Shown here: positions 47,901 through 64,000 of the stretch, in pieces | Layout of the letters: every line of letters starts with the position of its first letter | Numbering within the stretch: the first letter of the stretch is position 1 | NCBI RefSeq assembly: GCF_029931775.1 | Contig: NC_079312.1 | Coordinates: 54,564,333-54,628,332 of the forward strand | From: Euleptes europaea | Taxonomy: Eukaryota > Chordata > Lepidosauria > Squamata > Sphaerodactylidae | DNA: 64,000 nucleotides | Direction of reading: 5' to 3' | The notes under the pieces: generated by a model | Told to the model about the DNA's origin: nothing | Database searches by the model: none | The model's input: the letters and a program-made list of their open reading frames with translations, nothing else | Position numbers and translations under genes: made by a program

Positions 47901-48091
47901 AGCCCCTCCCCTAGGTTCTTATCAGATAACTTGAATTTTCATGTATGAAGTGAAAGAGCTGCTTTAAAGATCTTGTGTGAGTTTTTTCCGTTTTCTTTGA
48001 ACAGGAACCCCACAATTCCAATGAAGACGATGCTAGTTCGGATAATTCTCAGTTTACAGGAAGCACAATTAATTTACAAGACCTGGAATGA
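28733..48091 (+). CDS. ZXDC: zinc finger protein ZXDC, complete
   Basis: ZXD-family nuclear regulator; in human it works with CIITA to activate MHC class II genes. Ten coding exons: 28733-29906, 34169-34321, 35147-35225, 35610-35740, 37827-37997, 39502-40187, 40909-40993, 45180-45331, 46775-46876, 48005-48091. They total 2820 nt, 939 residues plus stop; human is about 858 as I recall. The start ATG has a strong context (AAGATGG). Domains: a disordered Pro/Gly/Ala-rich region (1-244), ten C2H2 fingers (about 245-565, first two separated by a Gly/Ala spacer), a Ser/Thr/Leu-rich activation region with GILTIDVASVGSTLGG, an I-K-A-E SUMO consensus near residue 748, and the conserved end STINLQDLE. 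The family also contains ZXDA/ZXDB, but those are intronless eutherian copies, so ZXDC fits best. Confidence 0.97.
30258..30541 (+). mobile_element. tRNA-derived SINE (GCCCCGTGGCGCGG family), full length
   Basis: Head AAGCCCCGTGGCGCGGAGTG, box B-like GAGTTCGATCCCGAC, body GGTCGGTAAAACGAGGACCC and tail CACAGGGGACCTTTACCTT. Located in ZXDC intron 1. Confidence 0.83.
31607..31838 (+). mobile_element. old Sauria-type SINE
   Basis: A diverged head is followed by GGGAGACCTGAGTTTGAACC, GACTTTGGCCAGTCACTCAC and a GGAGAGAAAGGCAGGGTAGA tail. Confidence 0.65.
31846..32554. mobile_element. 709-bp nonautonomous TIR DNA transposon
   Basis: About 53-bp terminal inverted repeats: left TGGTCATTTATGCATGGTCG, right (inverted) TGGTCATTTATGCATGGTGG, extending through TTATTCC and GTTTCAG.CAGGAT at both ends. 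No coding capacity and no clear target duplication; superfamily not assigned. In ZXDC intron 1. Confidence 0.8.
32720..33943. mobile_element. AT-rich palindromic DNA element with nested repeat
   Basis: The left end GGGTGGATTTGATTTAAAT and the right end, inverted, AGAGTGGATAAAAATCAATG form imperfect inverted repeats around a long AT-rich body. A separate interspersed repeat (33498-33690) is inserted in it. Confidence 0.6.
33498..33690 (+). repeat. interspersed repeat (GAACATAAGAACATAAGGAA)
   Basis: Begins GAACATAAGAACATAAGGAA, continues TGGATCAGACCAAGGCCCAT and CCTAATATAATAGGCATGCT. This phrase set is common in reptile genomes as a SINE-like repeat; I do not have a firm family name. Confidence 0.65.
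34169..34321 (+). CDS. ZXDC: ZXDC exon 2 (rest of finger 5, finger 6)
   Basis: Acceptor ttctccag, donor gtgtga. Encodes CDRTFITVSALFSHNRVHF then FSCSFPGCSKQYDKACRLKI and HMRSHTG. 153 nt keeps the phase. Confidence 0.96.
35147..35225 (+). CDS. ZXDC: ZXDC exon 3 (finger 7)
   Basis: Acceptor ttgtag, donor gtaaag. Encodes ERPFICDFEGCGWSFTSMSK then LLRHKR, ending inside the R codon. Confidence 0.96.
35610..35740 (+). CDS. ZXDC: ZXDC exon 4 (finger 8, start of finger 9)
   Basis: Acceptor ttgtag, donor gtatta. Encodes KHEDDRRFTCSVEGCGKSFT, RAEHLKGHSITHLGTKPFEC and PVEG. Confidence 0.96.
36163..36284 (+). mobile_element. SINE-like element with L2-type tail, second copy
   Basis: Same sequence as 27227-27360 (TCAATAAAGGAAGCCACAGC...GGTCGCCATGAGTCGGAAGC) with a shorter (AC)n tail. 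In ZXDC intron 4. Confidence 0.8.
36795..36832 (-). repeat. CR1-type terminus fragment
   Basis: GATCATAGAATCATAGAGTT GGAAGGGACC is the reverse of the CR1 3' end phrase CAACTCTATGATTCTATGAT. Confidence 0.5.
37827..37997 (+). CDS. ZXDC: ZXDC exon 5 (fingers 9-10)
   Basis: Acceptor tttcag, donor gtattg. Encodes CCAKFSARSSLYIHSKKHLQ, then TRCPVSSCNKLFTSKHSMKT and HMVKQH, closing the finger array. 171 nt keeps the phase. Confidence 0.96.
38558..39140 (-). mobile_element. L2/CR1-group LINE ORF2 C-terminal fragment
   Basis: The minus-strand translation LKQLHWLPVCCQVQFKVLV and YLKDHLLPYVPVHQLRLSK, then RGQAFSVVEWAP, matches the conserved end of L2-like reverse transcriptase ORFs. The plus sequence CACCTTGAATTGGACTTGGC is also shared with 60431. 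Located just before ZXDC exon 6. Confidence 0.78.
39502..40187 (+). CDS. ZXDC: ZXDC exon 6 (activation region)
   Basis: Acceptor tctttcag, donor gtatgc. This large acidic Ser/Thr/Leu-rich exon includes LTPSSEL, NSGILTIDVASVGSTLGG, ATVLQQSTLNLEDVQTVNAE and ELLAPIKAEQP. The IKAE core lies where human ZXDC is reported to be SUMO-modified. Reading through the donor would add only six codons before a stop, so intron retention would give a short form. Confidence 0.95.
40909..40993 (+). CDS. ZXDC: ZXDC exon 7
   Basis: Acceptor ctcattag, donor gtgagt. Encodes ESGGSARTDYRAIQLAKKRK QKGNESDI; the ESGGSARTDYRAIQLAK block is what I recall for human ZXDC. Confidence 0.94.
40994..42090. other. ZXDC intron 7, left part
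   Basis: Plain AT-rich sequence except for the repeat end at 41660. The stretches 42301-43294 and 46022-46774 also show nothing I can name; 43100-43290 may be degraded LINE. Confidence 0.45.
41660..41752 (+). repeat. GC-rich TIR repeat, right end
   Basis: ACCACGCTGTCCGTGGCTGC and TCAGGAATGAGCTGTA match the right ends at 27107 and 43755. Confidence 0.55.
42091..42300 (+). mobile_element. 5S-rRNA-derived SINE, full length
   Basis: CCTGACCTGGATAGCCCAGG, GCCTGATCTCATCAGATCTC and AAGCTAAGCAGGGTTGACC track the 5S promoter region. The tail is GTCAGATGTGACTTGACGG with A10. Confidence 0.87.
43295..43755 (+). repeat. GC-rich TIR repeat, longest copy
   Basis: TAGGAGCTGGCATGACCCC, GTGCAAAGTGGCATGGATGC, a short (TG)n, and the right end TCAGGAATGGGCTGTA. 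The left terminus is degraded. Reading frames inside are not conserved genes. Confidence 0.6.
43880..45105 (-). mobile_element. L1 LINE ORF2 3' fragment
   Basis: The minus translation VVKINILSRFLFLFTAITI, LIPKEFLDKTQKIMDQYTW and KKRCGLAAPSTENYYHATRF is the classic L1 ORF2 C-terminal region. The left part (to about 44300) is assigned less firmly. It occupies ZXDC intron 7 up to about 80 bp from exon 8. Confidence 0.78.
45180..45331 (+). CDS. ZXDC: ZXDC exon 8
   Basis: Acceptor gtatttcag, donor gtgaga. Encodes GSPTSGIRKGKGDKIGSSHG through SQYGQIQLLQ. It is less conserved than the finger exons. An L1 fragment on the other strand ends fewer than 100 bp upstream. Confidence 0.9.
45742..46013. mobile_element. 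hAT MITE (CAGTGGTTCCCAACC)
   Basis: 272 bp with inverted ends CAGTGGTTCCCAACC and, inverted, CACTGGTTCCCAACT, an AT-rich core, and a perfect 8-bp duplication CATTAGAG (45734-45741 and 46014-46021). A Charlie-like hAT terminus. Confidence 0.9.
46775..46876 (+). CDS. ZXDC: ZXDC exon 9
   Basis: Acceptor cttccttag, donor gtatag. Encodes DDSPGEGDLPFQLSSQSSSS then HSQLTVDLPVHILQ, parallel to the human DDPSGEG...LTVDLPVYVLQ block. Confidence 0.93.
46980..47480. other. G+C-rich segment in ZXDC intron 9, unclassified
   Basis: G-rich on the plus strand, with no recognisable coding similarity in any frame. It could be an old GC-rich repeat. I see no terminal repeats. Confidence 0.35.
47700..47912 (-). 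mobile_element. tRNA-derived SINE (GGCTCAATGG family), reverse
   Basis: Ends GATTGAACCTGGAACCTTCT and CTACCACTGAGCCAAAG (inverted B and A boxes). Closely matches 10620-10832. It ends 93 bp before ZXDC exon 10. Confidence 0.82.
48005..48091 (+). CDS. ZXDC: ZXDC exon 10 (C-terminus)
   Basis: Acceptor tttgaacag. Encodes EPHNSNEDDASSDNSQF then TGSTINLQDLE and TGA at 48089-48091. The final STINLQDL is a ZXD-family signature. Confidence 0.96.
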   Translation, partial: EPHNSNEDDASSDNSQFTGSTINLQDLE

Positions 48092-51000
48092 TAGTCTCTG
48101 GAACAGAAACATCAAGCTGTTTAAAAAGTGCAGTGGTGTCTTGAGAACGGAAGAGAACATTCCTGCTTTTAAAAGAAAAAAATGAAAAATGGGAGTGTAC
48201 CCTCATCAGTACTTCCTGATGGTTTTGCTTGATGGTTATAGTGCAATGAAAAAAAACTGTTCAGTAAATTTTATTTGATATTGCTCTTGGAAATCTTGGT
48301 ACATTCTCTCTGGTGGTCAGAAAAAGGTGGCTAAATGTGTGTGAGTGAGACCTTATTTGAGTTATTCCATAGATGTTTTGAAATACATCTTTGGATTGAG
48401 GTGCACTAGAATGGATATCCTCAGAGATACTTTGACGGACACAACACTGAAATACTAATTAACTGTTACAGTTGACTGTTTTTCTTCTGTATCGATACAA
48501 GTAAGTGGTGATAGGTGTCCCAAACTGGATACAGAACTAAAATGGAGGAATAAGGGTGTAGACTGCTTACTTTCCACAAACTGCTTTTTGTTAACAGCAT
48601 TGAAGAATACCATCGTTAAAGAGACTAATGCAGAGAAGAATAGGACAGCTCTCAGGAATAACACACATTGAAATAGAACTAAATAGTTCCTTGTTGCCTC
48701 CATCCCTGATAATCTGCATTATTCTTCTGCAGTTCTTGGATATGATAGGTTTACTACCTACTCTGCAATGGGTAGCCAGTTAATGATCTCATCAGATCCT
48801 AGAAAACAAGTAAAAATGCCTCACTTTGCTCATTAGGAGGCTTTTTTTGTGGATGCTAATTCCTACCCCTTCAATTATGTTTACAGTAATACAAAACAGT
48901 GTTGCCAATTCAAATGAAGCTGCTGCTTCTTAATTGCATACAGCCTGATCCTTTGTATGTTTACTCAGAAGTAAGTTTTGCTGAGTTCAATGGAATTTAC
49001 GTGGGAGTAAGCGTGCATATGGTTGCACCTTGACGTGGTTACCATTCACATATCTGTTGAGCTGCACAGAGCTTCCAGATAGTGTTTTGTGTGTGTTGCG
49101 TGAAGGCAAATGAATTCTTGCCTGAGCAGGGAAGAGCATTTTTAACTTAATAGGAAGCCGCCTTTTTACAAAAACTGTAGACTAAGCAAATCCACCTAAT
49201 CATAAAGTTGTGTAAAATCAACATTCAACGGTATAGATTAAGACTGGAATTTAACATTCTTGTCACATGCCCAAATGACTATAAAATTATAAATAGAATT
49301 TTGTTAAGAGCATGGATTTTAGTGTCTATGGATTTTTATTCCCATGAAGTGAGACGACAAATACGCTTCAGGTTTTTGTTTTACAAAGCAATAGGTCCTA
49401 CAGATGAGCACTGTATAATCCTACATTTTCATAAATTTATTTGCGACCATGGAATGCTGTAAGAAATAGTGATGATGACAGTGTTTGGGGGCAAACGTCT
49501 GCAGGTTGACCATCTCCCCCATTGTATTCTGCACTGGCCCAAAGGCTTGCCAAGTTTGGGCACAGTTTAGGAATGAGATTGGCCCTGTTTGCTGCCTCCT
49601 TGCTTCTCCCACCCAAACTTACCTAAGGACAGAGGCAATGAAAAGAGGTTAATGACCGGGCTTCCACTTAAGCCTGTAGTGTACAGTAGTGGCAATATCT
49701 TGGATGCTGGGAACCCTTACTAGAGATGCCAGGAAGGCTATCGTTCTCGGAACTTGGAGGAGATAGACTTGGCCTAGTCTTGGGTCTCAGGTACTTCATC
49801 AGGAAGATGAGGCCAGGGCTGTGCTGGGCTTGGGAATATTTAAAAGTATTAATATTTATTATTTTGGAGAATAAATATTTGCACCTGTTACAAAATTGAG
49901 AGTCAGGACAGGGTTTACCCATCACTTGTTTAAAATGTGGTAATTAATTCTTGTGCCTTTTGAGCTCCCGTTTCCAGGATAATGCAGTTTTTTGGGACTG
50001 AAATAATTTTACAGATCAGCTCACTTCTGATTTTCTGAATTATGTTTAAAAATGTAATCTTGATGAACTGGCTTGATTTTACATTACTGGTGTTGTATGC
50101 TGTCTGACCAGTGGCTCGAACAGTTTCTATACTTGTTTGCAACTTGTGCCTAAATTATTTTTCATGTTTCTGAGACGAAGCCTTTAAAGCCAGAAGGATG
50201 AAGATACTGCTAATCTCTCAAGCCTTTAAAAAAATTCACTCAGATTATGTTTAGGAGAAACTAAAACAGCGTGAATCTTCTAAGAAATGATGGCGTTGAA
50301 AGAATAGTTGGGGACACATCATCCCCTGAAGCTTACACCTCAAACTCTTAACCTGGTGGAATGGTTCACATGCTTATCTGGCCAGTAAGCATCTTTTGTG
50401 GTGATGTCCTGTCGGAAAGCAGAGAAATAGCTTCAGTGTGAAACTGGCACACCATGAGGTGGTCTATATGAGGTGGTCTATATGTGCCTAGGCCTAACCC
50501 ACACAATAGTCTATCTTTCCACCCTTTTTTGAGGGGGAAGAACGATTCTCTGTGGATGTACTTATGGAGTACAGACCCAACATATTACCTTAGGTGATTG
50601 GGGTTGGGGGTAGATCCTCAGTGTAACACGTGAAGAGGATTATTGGCTGGGTAAAAGTGTGAACTGGACCCATCTAAAGTGGTGCTCCCTTTTATTTTTG
50701 CAGTCACACGTTTTTTGTTTTTTTTAAAAAGACAATGTTTTTATGGGGCTTGTAACTGTACTTCTAATAAGTTTATTTACTTGGCTTTGTAAATCCTTGT
50801 AAATTTCTAATGGCTTGGAGGGTAAGCTAGCATCAATTTCTTTTTCCAGCACAGTCCATTGCTGGCAGTGGACACCTAAAATTGCTGAGATAGAAGAAAT
50901 AATAAAAACTAATGTCCAGTTCTTCATTTTAGCTGGGTTTTGTTGATGTTACCATTGTAATAATTTCTGCGCAGTATGTTTACTGCAACAAAAGAAATTC

Positions 51001-51272
51001 TTAAACTCTTGCAAGTTTTGAAGTTTACAGCTCTGAAGAAAAGCTGCTAATGAAATCCCGAAATAGTTTGTCACTTTCAGTTTTACACTTGCCAGACTCA
51101 GTGCTGGAATTAAACCATCTGGTTGGAGCCAAGGTTTTTCTTTCCGTCTCCCTAATCTTGTTCTCATTGTTTCAGTTATAAAAAGTCAAAACTGAAGGGG
51201 TTTGCGTTGCTAGCTTAAAGCAGTGCCGAAAAGGTGGCTCTTCTGGCTTTGGGTTGGATTAGCTGGTTAACG
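48092..51272 (+). other. ZXDC: ZXDC 3' UTR and inter-gene tail region
   Basis: About 3.2 kb of AT-rich sequence separates the ZXDC stop from the tail-to-tail CFAP100 3' end. Candidate AATAAA signals for ZXDC lie at 49870, 50901 and 51273. A short diverged interspersed repeat (GTTTACTCAGAAGTAAG) lies near 48950. No other gene seen. Confidence 0.5.
49870..49875 (+). promoter_or_regulatory. ZXDC: candidate ZXDC polyadenylation signal
   Basis: AATAAA 1.78 kb after the stop. Later copies at 50901-50906 and 51273-51278 compete; sequence alone does not decide. Confidence 0.35.
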
Positions 51273-51311
51273 AATAAAAGGAAAATTAGATTTTGTTACC
51301 TTTAAAAAACA

Positions 51312-51317
51312 TTTATT
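51312..51317 (-). promoter_or_regulatory. CFAP100: CFAP100 polyadenylation signal
   Basis: TTTATT on the plus strand, AATAAA on the minus, 106 bp beyond the CFAP100 stop. The ZXDC-sense AATAAA at 51273 is within 45 bp, so the two transcripts may overlap tail to tail. Confidence 0.6.
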
Positions 51318-51422
51318 TAATACGAGTGACTAAAAAACGCAAACCCAGTTCTCCTAAGTAGTCTGTACTACTGTTACTCACTTCATGCTCATTGCGACGC
51401 TTCAGAGCCTTTTGTCAAGTTG

Positions 51423-63569
<12,147 letters not shown>

Positions 63570-64000
63570 TCAAGTAATTGTACTCTCTCTCTCTCAAAAT
63601 AGACCACTTTATAAGTTGGGTTCCTTTTATGCTCAAAAAGACTTTGTTCACTTGAGGCGACGCAAAAACCAAAGTAAGGTTTTAAGAAATCTCACAAGGA
63701 AAATTGTGGGCCATAGTGAGCCTCAACTAGAAGGTGGAGGGCTAGTTTAGTGCTCCTTTACCTTAAACAGTTGTCTAGAAGACAATATCTTCACAGGTAT
63801 ACGCTGTCATAGATCTGAAATTTGCACCCACAAAACTCTATCATGTGTACAGTAGTTCTAATCTGAGAGATAGGCCATCCATGGCTTGGGAAAACAAAAT
63901 TCCAGTGAAACTTAAAAGACAAATTATATTTATTTCAATATGAATTTTCATGAGTCACAGCTCACTTCTGAAGTAGTGAGCTGCGACTCACAAACACTTA

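Overview
This is a piece of a vertebrate nuclear genome, almost certainly a squamate reptile. It has AT-rich introns with spliced, conserved vertebrate genes. Its repeats are typical of squamates: CR1 with a short-repeat 3' end, L2- and L1-clade LINE fragments, tRNA-derived Sauria-type SINEs, 5S-rRNA-derived SINEs, hAT elements, a Penelope-like element and a DIRS-type element. I cannot name the species. A gecko or related lizard is only a guess from the repeat mix.

Three host genes are present, in the order UROC1 (+), ZXDC (+), CFAP100 (-). This is the neighbourhood I recall from human 3q21.3, with ZXDC and CFAP100 convergent. UROC1 (urocanate hydratase, histidine breakdown) enters from the left edge; its last five coding exons lie at 496-15241, with a polyA signal at 15319. 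ZXDC (ten-zinc-finger transcriptional regulator) is complete: ten coding exons from an ATG at 28733, inside a CpG island, to a stop at 48091, giving 939 codons with every splice phase consistent. CFAP100 (ciliary inner-arm dynein regulator) is represented by its last five coding exons on the minus strand (63407 down to 51423); the rest lies beyond the right edge.

Mobile DNA fills the space between exons. UROC1 intron 3 (3246-13805) carries several short hAT-type MITEs and SINEs. Just downstream of UROC1 is a full-length hAT transposon (15412-18583) with a perfect 8-bp target duplication, in which a piece of L1 reverse transcriptase replaces part of the transposase. The UROC1-ZXDC intergenic stretch (18592-28200) holds 5S- and tRNA-derived SINEs and a Penelope 3' part inserted into a palindromic MITE. 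ZXDC introns hold LINE fragments, a 709-bp TIR element and a hAT MITE. The large CFAP100 intron (53445-61754) contains a near-whole DIRS-type element with inverted terminal repeats and an internal complementary region, followed by a second Penelope fragment, an L2-like LINE and a 5S SINE.

I see no novel multi-gene system. The best second-look items are the hAT/L1 chimera, the anatomically complete DIRS copy, the TSD-supported MITE family, a tRNA/5S chimeric SINE, and an unusual A-rich splice acceptor in UROC1.
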